A DNA stretch of 64,000 nt, taken from NCBI GenBank assembly GCA_016720775.1, contig JADKJX010000001.1, forward strand, positions 1,545,294 to 1,609,293. Direction: 5' to 3'. This DNA is from Chitinophagaceae bacterium. GTDB taxonomy: Bacteria > Bacteroidota > Bacteroidia > Chitinophagales > Chitinophagaceae. The position numbers and the translations under genes were made by a program. The notes below the pieces were generated by a model. The model ran no database searches. It was not told where the DNA came from and saw only the letters and a list, made by a program, of their open reading frames with translations. Numbering within the stretch: the stretch's first letter is position 1; each line of letters starts with the position of its first letter. Below, one piece after another: positions 17,027-26,045 of the stretch.

Positions 17027-18088
17027 TTACTTGTTTATTTTAGTTATTGAAATTTTTGCATCGGGTTTAAGGCTCATCAGCCCGGTGGTTACGATGGTAT
17101 CGCCTTCATGCACGCCACTGATGATCTGTACCAATGCAGAGTCACGCAAGCCGGTAACCACGTCAACAAAACTGGCAATGCCACCCCGGTAAATGATCAC
17201 TTTTTTTCCACGTGCCTGCGGTAATATCGCCTGGCTTGGAACCATCAATCCGTTTGGATCGGTATTGAAGTTAGTAGCCACTTTAGCAAAGATGCCGGGT
17301 AATAATTTCCCGTCGTTATTTGTAACCAATGCCCGGATGTTGAGGCTGCGGGTATTTTCCTGGAGCCCGGATTCGGCAGCGATCACTTTAGCCGTATATG
17401 TTTTTGGATTGCCTTCGATGGTAAAATTGACCAACTGCCCGATGGTAAAACTGGTAGTGAATTTTTCAGGTAAAGTGAAATCCAGTTTCAACTGGCTGTT
17501 CTGCCGTATGGTGGTTAATGTTGTTGCCGGACTGATATACGCACCGGCGCTGATATTTTTTAAACCAAGTGTTCCGCCGAAAGGCGCTCTTATTTCTGTA
17601 CGGGTTATGCTGGTGCGAACAATTTCCATATCGGCCCTGATAGTATTAACCTGTAAAGCGCTCAGGTCATATTCCTGCTGGCTCACGCCGTCTATCTTAC
17701 GCAATTCACCCATGCGGCTAACAGTTTGTTCGGCTACCGCCAGTTGCACCTGCAGTTTTTTTAATTGAGCCTGCAGGTCACCATCAAATATTTTAGCGAG
17801 CAAAGTACCCTTGCCCACATTTTTTCCTTCGTTGATATTTAAGTAAACCAGCCTGCCGGAAATTTCGGGGTGTATCTCAGTTTCTTCATTGGCGATGATG
17901 GAACCGGGCAGTTCGGCTTTATCGCTTACCTGCATGTGCTTAACGATATAGCCTTCCACTTTCATTGTTGTGGATTTGGGTGCAGCGGGCGCAGTTGCTT
18001 TTTTATCACTGCCTTTGCAGGAAGGGAGTAAAAAAACGATCACTAAAATGTTGCTGATAAGATAAATACTGCGGAAGAATATTTTCAC
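17027..18088 (-). CDS. RND efflux periplasmic adaptor (membrane fusion protein), lipoprotein
   Basis: 353 residues. The N-terminus ends in a lipobox (FLLPSCKGS), so it should be lipid-anchored in the inner membrane. The order is that of AcrA/MexA: barrel-sandwich half (PEISGRLVYLNINEGKNVG), an alpha hairpin (LQAQLKKLQVQLAVAEQT), the second half (IRAPFGGTLGLKNISAGAY) and beta-barrel/proximal domains. It bridges the RND pump to the TolC channel. First gene of the efflux operon; about 75 bases separate it from purK upstream. Confidence 0.93.
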   Translation of the reverse strand: MKIFFRSIYLISNILVIVFLLPSCKGSDKKATAPAAPKSTTMKVEGYIVKHMQVSDKAELPGSIIANEETEIHPEISGRLVYLNINEGKNVGKGTLLAKIFDGDLQAQLKKLQVQLAVAEQTVSRMGELRKIDGVSQQEYDLSALQVNTIRADMEIVRTSITRTEIRAPFGGTLGLKNISAGAYISPATTLTTIRQNSQLKLDFTLPEKFTTSFTIGQLVNFTIEGNPKTYTAKVIAAESGLQENTRSLNIRALVTNNDGKLLPGIFAKVATNFNTDPNGLMVPSQAILPQARGKKVIIYRGGIASFVDVVTGLRDSALVQIISGVHEGDTIVTTGLMSLKPDAKISITKINK

Positions 18089-18165
18089 CTGTTGTTAATT
18101 TGATTCAGGCGATAAATTTACGGCATAATCATCAGCTATACTACTTTTTTATATAGCCGGTCGTC

Positions 18166-19286
18166 CTATTCCAATGACTTTATAATGAGGGTGTGTTTGA
18201 TGCGGTTGGCCTGGTGTATCAGTTCCTGTTTTTCCCTGCTCAAAATGGTGATATGGCCCATTTTGCGGCCCGGTTTGGTTTGCTTTTTACCGTAGATATG
18301 AACGAACACATTTTCCAGTTGTAAAATTTCATTCAGTCCTTCATAAACGGCTTCGCCTGTATATCCTTCGGCGCCGATGAGGTTGACAATGGCCGCCGGT
18401 AAAATATGATCGGGGCATCCCAATGGGTAGCCGAGCATTACCCGCCACAGCATGTCGAACTGGGAGCTGTAGTTTGCCTCGATGGTATGATGCCCGCTGT
18501 TGTGAACACGGGGAGCAGTTTCGTTCACGAAAACATTATCGTCGATGTCAACGAATAACTCCACTGCAAAAATGCCCGGGCTTTTTAAGTCCTTCACCAC
18601 TTTCAATGCAACGGCTTCTACTTTCCACAAAACCTTTTGGGGAATATCGGCGGGGCTTATCTGGTAGTCGAGTAAATTAAGCCGGTTGTCAAATACCATA
18701 TCAACCGCGGGATAAAGGGCTGTTTCGCCTTTATCATCCACCGCAATGATCATGGCTATCTCTTTTTTTATGCGGATGAGTTTTTCCAGTACAGCCGGTG
18801 CATCAAAACCTTTGTCCAGGTCGGCTGCTGTTTTAATAAGCTGAACGCCTTTGCCATCATAACCACCCATGGCCAGTTTGTGTGCGGCAGGTAAGAACTG
18901 GTCCTGCTTTTTTAACTCAGCCATGTCGTTTGTGATCACAAAATCGCTGCTGGGAATTTCGTTGTCTTTATAAAACTGTTTCTGCAGTATTTTATTCTTG
19001 ATGGTCTTAAGCGCCGATGGTTTGGGATAGATCTTCACGCCTTCGGCTTCCAGTTTTTCCAATGCCTCTACATTCACAGATTCTATTTCGATGGTAAGGG
19101 CATCCAGGCCTTTTCCAAAATTATACACGTCATCAAAGTTGGTTATATCGCCTTTTGTAAAATGATGGCAGAGGTGGCAGCGGGGCAGGAAGGGTCATTC
19201 TCCATTACGAATGTTTCAACGGGGTAATTAGCCGCTGCCTGTAAGAGCATACGGCCCAGTTGCCCGCCTCCTAAAATGCCAATCCG
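18166..19286 (-). CDS. purK: PurK, N5-carboxyaminoimidazole ribonucleotide synthase (frameshifted, no own start codon)
   Basis: The enzyme is split over two frames. The N-terminal nucleotide-binding part (RIGILGGGQLGRMLLQAAAN, then FVMENDPSCPAAT) is read in the frame of the upstream GIY-YIG ORF. The rest (KGDITNFDDVYNFGKGLDAL onward, with ATP-grasp motifs MGGYDGKGVQLI and FVNETAPRVHNSGH) is in the next frame. One missing C near 19172-19175 would restore LCHHFTKGD and a single frame. PurK makes N5-CAIR from AIR, ATP and bicarbonate and feeds PurE. No ATG or GTG exists close upstream of the conserved start: the in-frame codons before it belong to a TTCGACTTCGCTCAG-type repeat and then to the GIY-YIG ORF. 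Confidence 0.88.
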
Positions 19287-19673
19287 GGGCTGCCCTGAGC
19301 GAAGTCGAAGGGCGGATGGTCGAGCGGAGTCGAGGCCTTTTTCCAAATCTTTATACTTATGGTGTGAAAAATTATTGCATTGCGAAAGTAATTGAAGCTT
19401 GTGAAAATTCCCTTCAGTCAATGCTTTTTTCTTTGCTTTTGACCAGCCCTTGATCTGTAATTCTCTGTTAACGGCCTCTTCTAAAAAGGGGATTATTTCA
19501 TAGTACTTCAATACCAGGGGCCGCCTGCCGTATGTATAACAAGCCTCAAAAAAACCGGCTACATGCTCTTCAAACCTTCTTACCAGGTCGTTGGTGAGGC
19601 CTGTATAGTAAGATCTGTCATTACACAAGATGATATATACATAATACGTGTGCTGTTGGGCATTGCCGGTCAT
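19143..19673 (-). CDS. GIY-YIG endonuclease-like ORF reading in frame into PurK
   Basis: The N-terminal ~95 residues are a small GIY-YIG (UvrC/URI type) nuclease: YYVYIILCNDRSYYTG, then TNDLVRRFEEH with the conserved Arg, and NRELQIKGWSKAKKKAL with the catalytic-type Glu. The frame continues through a repeat-encoded linker (DSARPSALRLRSGQP) directly into the PurK N-terminus and stops at the purK frameshift. The nuclease portion corresponds to roughly 19345-19673. Stand-alone versions of this family are common in Bacteroidota and of unknown function. Repeats of the same TTCGACTTCGCTCAG class lie on both sides of it. Confidence 0.8.
   Translation of the reverse strand: MTGNAQQHTYYVYIILCNDRSYYTGLTNDLVRRFEEHVAGFFEACYTYGRRPLVLKYYEIIPFLEEAVNRELQIKGWSKAKKKALTEGNFHKLQLLSQCNNFSHHKYKDLEKGLDSARPSALRLRSGQPRIGILGGGQLGRMLLQAAANYPVETFVMENDPSCPAATSAIILQKAI
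19294..19337 (-). repeat. TTCGACTTCGCTCAG-class repeat between GIY-YIG and PurK
   Basis: Two related copies, CCTGAGCGAAGTCGAAGG (19294-19311) and GGTCGAGCGGAGTCGAGGCC (19318-19337), encode the linker between the nuclease and PurK. They are inverted relative to the copies at 19739-19832 on the other side of the nuclease ORF. Confidence 0.75.
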
Positions 19674-20015
19674 GCCGGGAAGCTAATTCAAGAACATTAT
19701 ATGGGGATGAGAAAAACAACATGGTTCTATGGGTAAGTACCTCGACTTCGCTCGGTACTTACCGTCCCCATCACTTCGACTTCGCTCAGTGCAGTTCGAC
19801 TTCGCTCAGTGCAGTTCGACTTCGTTCAGTGTAAACAGCTCAGGGCGATTGAGAAGTTTTATTATCTTTGAGTTGAAATGACACCCGATTATCCACATAA
19901 ACTCTTTTCTGACAAGCGTAACAACTACTCCCTGTTGATGCTTACGCTGGCCATGGATTCGGCAGATTAATTTGAATACAGCCTGGAAGCTATTTTTTAT
20001 TTCAAATTAATTATA
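19674..20015. other. Intergenic region with repeat array and possible 30-residue ORF
   Basis: The 342-base gap between the divergent GIY-YIG/purK and hppD genes holds the repeat array above. It also holds a TATCTTTG element at 19863-19870 that fits the Bacteroidota -7 consensus, and a short ORF at 19878-19970 (MTPDYPHKLFSDKRNNYS, then LLMLTLAMDSAD). The ORF begins only 8 bases after the promoter-like element. I cannot tell whether it is translated or is simply the hppD leader. Confidence 0.35.
19739..19832 (+). repeat. Tandem 20-bp repeat of the TTCGACTTCGCTCAG class
   Basis: Three adjacent 20-bp units (19773-19792, 19793-19812, 19813-19832) share the core TTCGACTTCGCTCAGTG with one or two changes; a fourth, more divergent copy lies at 19739-19756. 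There are no unique spacers, so this is not CRISPR. Another copy lies downstream of dxr near 54829. Confidence 0.85.
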
Positions 20016-21149
20016 ATGGAAACGACAACAATTCAGTCTTCAACAACAAACAACAGTAAAACTGATTTTCTCCCATTGCAGGGTACGGACTATGTGGAAT
20101 TATATGTAGGCAATGCCAAACAGGCGGCCCATTTTTATAAAACCGCATTCGGCTTTCAGTCGCTGGCTTATGCCGGCCCAGAAACGGGTATGAGGGATAA
20201 AGTGAGTTATGTGATCCGCCAGAACAAACTCACGTTTGTTTTAACAACGCCCCTGCATGGTAATAATCCCATTGCCGATCATATTCACAAACACGGCGAT
20301 GGCGTGAAAGTGCTTGCATTAAAAGTGGAGGATGCAACAAGTTCCTTTGAAGAAACGATCAAACGTGGTGCCCAGGCATATCTTGATCCAACGGTTCTGA
20401 AAGACAATGACGGCGAAGTAGTGTTGAGTGGGATACATACCTACGGCGATACGGTTCATATTTTTGTTGAGCGCAAGAATTACAAAGGAGCTTTCATGCC
20501 GGGCTTCCGGGAGTGGAAATCGAGTTATAACCCAACGGAAACCGGTTTGTTGTACGTAGATCATTGTGTGGGCAATGTGGGATGGAACCAGATGAATCCC
20601 TGGGTTAAATTCTATGAAGAGGTGATGGGCTTCCGCAATATCCTCAGCTTTGATGATAAGGATATTTCCACCGAATACTCCGCCTTGATGAGTAAAGTGA
20701 TGAGCAATGGAAACGGCTATGTAAAATTCCCGATCAACGAACCGGCAGAAGGAAAGAAAAAAAGCCAGGTGGAGGAATACCTTGATTTTTATAATGGCGA
20801 AGGCGTGCAGCACGTGGCCATCGCCACCAATGATATAGTTAAGACCGTAACGGAGTTGCAAAACAGGGGAGTGGAATTTTTGAGTATCCCTGCCAGCTAT
20901 TACGAAACCGTTTTGGAACGGGTTGGCAAGATCGATGAAGACCTGGAACCGTTACAAAAACTGGGTGTACTGATCGACCGGGATGAAGAAGGTTACCTGC
21001 TGCAGATATTCAGTAAGCCATTGGAAGACCGGCCTACTTTATTCTTTGAGATCATCCAACGAAAAGGGGCAAAAAGCTTTGGCAAGGGAAATTTCAAAGC
21101 ACTGTTTGAAGCACTGGAAAGGGAGCAGGACGCAAGAGGTAACTTATAA
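20016..21149 (+). CDS. hppD: 4-hydroxyphenylpyruvate dioxygenase
   Basis: 377 residues, normal for the family. Two vicinal-oxygen-chelate domains are present. The iron ligands of the C-terminal domain can be placed at His183 (VDHCVGNV), His266 (GVQHVAIAT) and Glu345 (LFFEIIQRKG); the final RKGAKSFGKGNFKALFEA helix is typical. It converts 4-hydroxyphenylpyruvate to homogentisate in tyrosine breakdown, using Fe(II) and O2. Homogentisate dioxygenase is not in the window. A strong terminator follows, so it is probably monocistronic. Confidence 0.95.
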   Translation: METTTIQSSTTNNSKTDFLPLQGTDYVELYVGNAKQAAHFYKTAFGFQSLAYAGPETGMRDKVSYVIRQNKLTFVLTTPLHGNNPIADHIHKHGDGVKVLALKVEDATSSFEETIKRGAQAYLDPTVLKDNDGEVVLSGIHTYGDTVHIFVERKNYKGAFMPGFREWKSSYNPTETGLLYVDHCVGNVGWNQMNPWVKFYEEVMGFRNILSFDDKDISTEYSALMSKVMSNGNGYVKFPINEPAEGKKKSQVEEYLDFYNGEGVQHVAIATNDIVKTVTELQNRGVEFLSIPASYYETVLERVGKIDEDLEPLQKLGVLIDRDEEGYLLQIFSKPLEDRPTLFFEIIQRKGAKSFGKGNFKALFEALEREQDARGNL

Positions 21150-21166
21150 AAGAATTACAGCTATAT

Positions 21167-21199
21167 AAAGTAACTGCATGGCAACCATGCAGTTACTTT
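21167..21199 (+). terminator. Rho-independent terminator of hppD
   Basis: AAAGTAACTGCATGG and CCATGCAGTTACTTT form a 15-bp perfect stem with loop CAA, followed by T-rich sequence, 18 bases after the hppD stop. Confidence 0.88.
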
Positions 21200-21303
21200 T
21201 ATTTATGAGTAGTTCATCTCTAAGAATTAATCATCCGGGTGCTTTTATATTCAATTATTTTTTCTATTTTTAAAGTCGTTAATTAAACAACTCCACTTAA
21301 CAG

Positions 21304-22071
21304 ATGAACCGCTTACTTTTAAGATCATGTCTGCCGGTATTCATTGCAATTTTTGCAGTCACGCACTGCTTTTCACAAACAGCATTCAACGATAATCAAA
21401 AGAATCATTACAGGGTTGGAGGGACATTTGCCAAACTGGAAGATTCCTTAAAAAGACAATTTGAAGAAAGGAGTCTTGCATGGCCTCCGCAATCGATCTA
21501 TATCCGTTCATTTAAGTACGACCGTCAATTGGAGGTTTGGGTAAAGAACGACAATAAAGAGTCATTCCGGCTTTTTAAAACCTACAAGGTTTGTATGCAG
21601 AGTGGTACCACGGGACCAAAAAGAATGGAAGGCGATTACCAGATACCCGAGGGATTTTATTATATCAACGAATTCAATCCAAACAGCAAATACCATTTAT
21701 CGCTTGGACTTAATTATCCCAATGCGTCCGACAGGATATTGAGTGATTCCGTTCGTCCGGGCGGCTCTATCTATATTCACGGTAATTGTGTTTCTACCGG
21801 CTGCATTGCCATCAGCGATGCACCCATTGAAGAGTTATTCATACTTGCAACCCGTGCAAGGGCAAACGGGCAGGACTTTATTCCCGTCCATGTTTTCCCG
21901 GTGCGTTATGATGTAAAAAAATCACTTCAGTACCTGGCCGAAACAACCATCCGCAACCAGGTAGTACAGAAGTTCGCCATCAAACTTAAAGAAGCATTCG
22001 ATTATTTTGAAGAAAAGAAACAACTGCCGGTTATCATGGTCAGCAAGACCGGTGAGTACGTGATCAATTAG
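21304..22071 (+). CDS. L,D-transpeptidase (YkuD-type) family protein
   Basis: 255 residues with a signal peptide (MNRLLLRSCLPVFIAIFAV, cleavage near HCFS-QT). The catalytic segment is IYIHGNCVSTGCIAI, with His159 and the nucleophile Cys167 in the HG-x(n)-S-x-GC order of YkuD enzymes. Upstream TYKVCMQSGTTGPKRMEGD and QIPEGFYYINEFNPNSKYH match the substrate-binding part of the subgroup related to E. coli YafK. It likely forms or cuts 3-3 peptidoglycan crosslinks or attaches proteins to the wall, in the periplasm. It is convergent with the aspartokinase gene and the stop codons overlap. Confidence 0.85.
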   Translation: MNRLLLRSCLPVFIAIFAVTHCFSQTAFNDNQKNHYRVGGTFAKLEDSLKRQFEERSLAWPPQSIYIRSFKYDRQLEVWVKNDNKESFRLFKTYKVCMQSGTTGPKRMEGDYQIPEGFYYINEFNPNSKYHLSLGLNYPNASDRILSDSVRPGGSIYIHGNCVSTGCIAISDAPIEELFILATRARANGQDFIPVHVFPVRYDVKKSLQYLAETTIRNQVVQKFAIKLKEAFDYFEEKKQLPVIMVSKTGEYVIN

Positions 22072-23330
22072 CGCATCAGCACCTGTACTGTTTCGGGCGT
22101 ACGTTGCATCAACAACACCGTTTTCCCCTTTGTAAGTTCCTCGTATTTTTCTCTTGAGTAATGCCGGATGGTAAGCAGCGTAAGATTTTTTTCGAGCTGC
22201 ACATCAAATATCTCCGAAGCAGCCAGTGCAAGTTTCTCTATCTTTTCAGTTTTGTCATCGAGGCAACATAATAAACTTACGGCTCCGTTCTGCGAAAGGT
22301 TGGGGCGGATCTTGATCTGAGAAAACATTTCATGTAATTGTGCGATCGGTTTTTCCTCAACAAAAGAAAAATCTTTTGAACTTAACTCCATCAGCACCTG
22401 GTTCTTCTTCAGTACAATGATCGGCGGCAGGTTATGAACCGGTTTATTGCTGATCACTGTACCTGCGATATCCGGTTTTAAAAAACAACGTACGTGCAGG
22501 GGAATATTTTTATTTTCTAAAGGCTTGATGGTTTTTGGATGGATCACCTGGGCGCCATAATAGGCCATCTCCACCACTTCCCGGTAACTCAGTGCATCAA
22601 TCACCTGTGCATCCGGAAATTCTTTCGGATCGGCATTCATCACCCCTTCCACATCTTTCCATATCGTCTGGCTCTCGGCATTTAAGATATTGGCAAAAAT
22701 AGCTGCACTGAAATCACTGCCTTCCCTGCCCAGGGTTGTACTTTCGTTCTCATCGGTACTGCCGATAAAGCCCTGTGTCAATACGATATCATATTCAGCA
22801 AACAAGGGCTCCACGTCGGTCTTTATTTTTTGCTCTGTGTATTTCCAGTTGATGTATGCATCCCTGAAATTGTCATCGGTCCGCACAATATCCCGTACAT
22901 CGAGCCACTTGTTTTTTATGCCGGTTTCGTTCAGGTAATCGCTCACCAGGGAAGTACTTAATAATTCGCCGCAGCAAACCACCTGGTCGTAATAATAATC
23001 GTAATCCCTCACCGGTTTATCGTGCAGCAGCCATTCCACTTCGGTAAAAAAATCCTTTAACCGGTTTTCGGCCTGCTGCCAGTTGATGCTGATGAGGTAT
23101 TTAAGCAAGGTTAAGTGAGACTCTTTTACCTGTTCAAACAATTTCAAGGCATCTTCTTTCCTTCCTTCAAAAAATGCATCCACCACTTTTTCCAGCGCAT
23201 TGGTTGTTTTGCCCATGGCAGAAATGATGACGAGTATTTTTCCGCCGCTGTATGACCGTAAAATATTTCCTGTGTTCTGTATCCTTTCTGCCGTATTGAT
23301 ACTGGCGCCGCCAAACTTAAAAACCTTCAT
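22068..23330 (-). CDS. Aspartate kinase
   Basis: 420 residues. The N-terminal kinase signature KVFKFGGASINTAERI, then VIISAMGKTTNAL, is clear; the substrate loop has TTLGREGSDFSAAIFANIL. The C-terminal third (VLKKNQVLMELSSKDFSFVE) corresponds to ACT regulatory domains. It phosphorylates aspartate, the first step towards lysine, threonine, methionine and diaminopimelate. The enzyme is monofunctional, without a fused homoserine dehydrogenase. The stop codon overlaps that of the convergent transpeptidase gene by a few bases. Confidence 0.93.
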   Translation of the reverse strand: MKVFKFGGASINTAERIQNTGNILRSYSGGKILVIISAMGKTTNALEKVVDAFFEGRKEDALKLFEQVKESHLTLLKYLISINWQQAENRLKDFFTEVEWLLHDKPVRDYDYYYDQVVCCGELLSTSLVSDYLNETGIKNKWLDVRDIVRTDDNFRDAYINWKYTEQKIKTDVEPLFAEYDIVLTQGFIGSTDENESTTLGREGSDFSAAIFANILNAESQTIWKDVEGVMNADPKEFPDAQVIDALSYREVVEMAYYGAQVIHPKTIKPLENKNIPLHVRCFLKPDIAGTVISNKPVHNLPPIIVLKKNQVLMELSSKDFSFVEEKPIAQLHEMFSQIKIRPNLSQNGAVSLLCCLDDKTEKIEKLALAASEIFDVQLEKNLTLLTIRHYSREKYEELTKGKTVLLMQRTPETVQVLMR

Positions 23331-23440
23331 TCGTTGTGGGTTGATTGAGTAAATTGGGTTAATTTAGCCCTGGTAAAATGATTGCAAAAATCGTTAATCT
23401 TGCCCAATAAAGGAACAATTGCTTAATCAAATAAATAATC

Positions 23441-24454
23441 ATGATCATCAACCGCAGAATACAAACACTGGACGAATTCACGATTCAGCAAATGAGGGAT
23501 TTTCCGCATGCCACCGGCGAACTGGCCGGCCTGTTACGGGATATTGGCCTGGCAGCAAAACGGGTTAATGTGGAAGTGAACAAGGCAGGGCTGGTTGATA
23601 TATTGGGTGATGCCGGAAGCATCAATGTGCAGGGCGAAGAAGTGAAGAAACTGGATGTGTATGCCAATAACCAGTTTGTAGGCGTACTGCAGCATGGCAT
23701 CAGTTGTGCCGGCATTGGCAGCGAAGAACTGGATGATATCCTTGTGTTTGATGACCCGGTGAGCAACAACAGCAAATATGTTTGTCTTTTCGATCCCCTG
23801 GATGGCAGCAGTAATATTGATGTGAATGTTTCCATCGGAACCATCTTCAGCGTTTTTCGCCGGGTAAGTGAACTGGGTAAGCCGGCCACCCAGGAAGATT
23901 TTCTGCAACAGGGAAATAAACAGGTGGCAGCCGGGTATGTTATCTATGGATCATCCACCATGCTGGTGTATGCAACCCGTAGGGGAGTAAATGGTTTTAC
24001 ATTGGATCCTTCCATTGGCGAATACACACTCAGTCATCCCAACATCACCTGTCCGGATAAAGGAAAAATGTATTCGGTCAATCACGGTAATTTTTTCCAG
24101 TATGATGAGCCGGTGAAAAAATACATCACGGCTTGCCAGAAAAAAGATAAAACGAATGGGGGTCCATATACCCAACGATATATTGGAAGCATGGTAGCCG
24201 ATGTTCACCGCAACCTGATAAAGGGCGGCATCTTTATGTATCCCGGTACTACCGATAAGCCAAAAGGAAAACTCCGCTTGTTGTATGAATGCAACCCGTT
24301 TGCTTTTATTGTGGAGAGGGCAGGTGGCCTTGCCACGAATGGTAAGATACGGATACTGGATGTTCAGCCAACAGAACTTCACCAGCGTACACCTTTTTTC
24401 ATCGGCAGCAAAGGGATGATGGAAGAACTGGAAAGTCACCTTACAGAAAAATAA
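23441..24454 (+). CDS. fbp: Fructose-1,6-bisphosphatase, class I
   Basis: 337 residues. The metal-binding and catalytic segment FDPLDGSSNIDVNVSIGTIF is the class I signature. Also seen are SEELDDILVFDDP and the C-terminal GKLRLLYECNPFAFIVERAG. It hydrolyses fructose-1,6-bisphosphate to fructose-6-phosphate in gluconeogenesis. It is divergent from the aspartokinase gene. The ABC ATPase gene starts 23 bases downstream and may be co-transcribed. Confidence 0.96.
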   Translation: MIINRRIQTLDEFTIQQMRDFPHATGELAGLLRDIGLAAKRVNVEVNKAGLVDILGDAGSINVQGEEVKKLDVYANNQFVGVLQHGISCAGIGSEELDDILVFDDPVSNNSKYVCLFDPLDGSSNIDVNVSIGTIFSVFRRVSELGKPATQEDFLQQGNKQVAAGYVIYGSSTMLVYATRRGVNGFTLDPSIGEYTLSHPNITCPDKGKMYSVNHGNFFQYDEPVKKYITACQKKDKTNGGPYTQRYIGSMVADVHRNLIKGGIFMYPGTTDKPKGKLRLLYECNPFAFIVERAGGLATNGKIRILDVQPTELHQRTPFFIGSKGMMEELESHLTEK

Positions 24455-24477
24455 AAGATCCCGGTAAAAAAATAAAC

Positions 24478-25239
24478 ATGCAAAAAGCGATCATCTCGGT
24501 AAAGAACCTGGTTAAGAATTACGGCAGTTTCCAGGCAGTGAAAGGAATTTCCTTTGATGTGTACGAAGGAGAGATATTTGGATTACTCGGGCCAAACGGT
24601 GCCGGTAAATCCACCACGCTGGAGATCATTGAAACGCTCCGTACCAAAACCAGCGGCGATGTAACTGTTTGCGGTCTTGACCTCGACAAACACCCCGAAG
24701 ATATTAAAAAACTGATCGGCGTTCAGTTACAGACATCTGGTTTTTATCCCGGCCTTTCGCTTGTAGAACTCATCGAATTATTTGCAGGATTATATAACCA
24801 GCCTGTTGACCCGGCTGAATTATTGAAACTTGTAAATCTTGCTGATAAAGCAAAAAGTAAATACAAGGAAATGAGCGGCGGACAAAAGCAACGCTTCTCC
24901 ATTGCTACTACACTTATTAATAAACCAAAGATCATTTTCCTGGATGAGCCTACTACCGGCCTCGATCCCCAGGCAAGGCGCAACCTCTGGGAACTTATAA
25001 CAAATATCCGTGCACAAGGCGCAACAGTCATCCTCACCACACATTACATGGATGAAGCCGAACAATTGTGCGACCGCATCGCCATCATGGATGAAGGCAA
25101 GATCATCTCGCTCGACAGTCCGGATAAAATGATCGATGACCTTGTGCAAAGCGGTTTTGAAAGACCCAGGCAGGTTAAGGCTGCCAACCTGGAAGACGTT
25201 TTCATACATTTAACAGGCAAGGAAATGAGGGATGAATAA
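24478..25239 (+). CDS. ABC transporter ATP-binding protein
   Basis: 253 residues. Walker A LLGPNGAGKSTTLE, the signature MSGGQKQRFSIATTL, Walker B IIFLDEPTTGLDPQ and the H-loop LTTHYMDEAEQL are all intact. The short C-terminal extension (AANLEDVFIHLTGKEMRDE) is that of ABC-2 type exporters (CcmA/DrrA group). Such ATPases normally have an ABC-2 permease gene immediately downstream; here the next gene is an FKBP isomerase and no permease lies nearby, so the partner is elsewhere or has been lost. Confidence 0.93.
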   Translation: MQKAIISVKNLVKNYGSFQAVKGISFDVYEGEIFGLLGPNGAGKSTTLEIIETLRTKTSGDVTVCGLDLDKHPEDIKKLIGVQLQTSGFYPGLSLVELIELFAGLYNQPVDPAELLKLVNLADKAKSKYKEMSGGQKQRFSIATTLINKPKIIFLDEPTTGLDPQARRNLWELITNIRAQGATVILTTHYMDEAEQLCDRIAIMDEGKIISLDSPDKMIDDLVQSGFERPRQVKAANLEDVFIHLTGKEMRDE

Positions 25240-25256
25240 AATGCTGTTTATTTGCA

Positions 25257-25274
25257 TTCCGATAGCTATCGGAA
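25257..25274. repeat. 18-bp perfect palindrome (CCGATAGCTATCGG core)
   Basis: TTCCGATAGCTATCGGAA is self-complementary over 18 bases. It lies between the ABC ATPase and the FKBP gene, where an ABC-2 permease would be expected. It lacks a U-tract on either side. Confidence 0.6.
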
Positions 25275-25297
25275 CAATTTTCAACTAAAAAAAATAA

Positions 25298-26041
25298 ATG
25301 AAAAAAGTTTTCTTAAGTATGTTCGTGTTGTGTGTTGCCGGCTTATCCGTATCGGCACAAAGCGGGGCAAAGCCGAAGGCAAAACCTGCGGCAAAATCAC
25401 CTGCCCCTGTTATGAAAAATCTTTTAGACAGTTTCAGCTATGCCGCCGGTGTTAATGTGGCTACCAATATGAAAGCACAGGGTATTACCAGCCTGAATGC
25501 TGCAGCTATGCAGAAAGGCATTGACGATGTATTTAAAAATAACAAACAACTGTTAACGCCTGAAGTAAACAACAGTTGTATGCAAAGGCAACTGGATATT
25601 TTTTCTGCTGCGAAAGACGCTGTGGCAATAGAGAAAGGCAAAGCATTTTTAGCAAACAATAAAAAAGGCAAGGGTGTAATCACCTTACCTGATGGTTTGC
25701 AATACGAGATCATCAAAAGCGGGGATGTAACCGGAACCCAGCCTAAACTCGTTGACACGGTTGAAGTGAACTATTTAGTGGGAACGATAGACGGAACCGA
25801 AGTTGAGAATTCTTTTAAAAGCGGGCAGCCTGCAGCATTTCCTTTGGGTGGCGTAATTAAAGGATGGGTAGAGATATTGCAGATGATGCGGCCAGGCGAT
25901 CATTGGAAGGTAGTTGTTCCAAGTGAACTGGCTTATGGTGCGGCCGGCAATGGCGCTGCCATTCCGCCAAACTCCGTATTGGTATTTGAAATCCGGTTAG
26001 AAAAAGTAAGGCCTGCTGTTGAAGCGCCGAAAAATAATTAA
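25298..26041 (+). CDS. FKBP-type peptidyl-prolyl cis-trans isomerase
   Basis: 247 residues with a signal peptide ending SVSA-QS. An Ala/Lys/Pro-rich linker follows, then the FkpA/Mip-type N-terminal dimerisation domain (SFSYAAGVNVATNMKAQG). The C-terminal FKBP domain carries VEVNYLVGTIDGTEVENS, then FPLGGVIKGWVEILQMM and the substrate-site segment YGAAGNGAAIPPNSVLVFE. It should assist folding of exported proteins in the periplasm. Confidence 0.93.
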   Translation: MKKVFLSMFVLCVAGLSVSAQSGAKPKAKPAAKSPAPVMKNLLDSFSYAAGVNVATNMKAQGITSLNAAAMQKGIDDVFKNNKQLLTPEVNNSCMQRQLDIFSAAKDAVAIEKGKAFLANNKKGKGVITLPDGLQYEIIKSGDVTGTQPKLVDTVEVNYLVGTIDGTEVENSFKSGQPAAFPLGGVIKGWVEILQMMRPGDHWKVVVPSELAYGAAGNGAAIPPNSVLVFEIRLEKVRPAVEAPKNN

Positions 26042-26045
26042 AACA

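Noticed and set aside
19773..19832. Short regularly spaced repeats, considered as a CRISPR array
   Set aside because: The 20-bp units are directly adjacent with no unique spacers and no cas genes are near.
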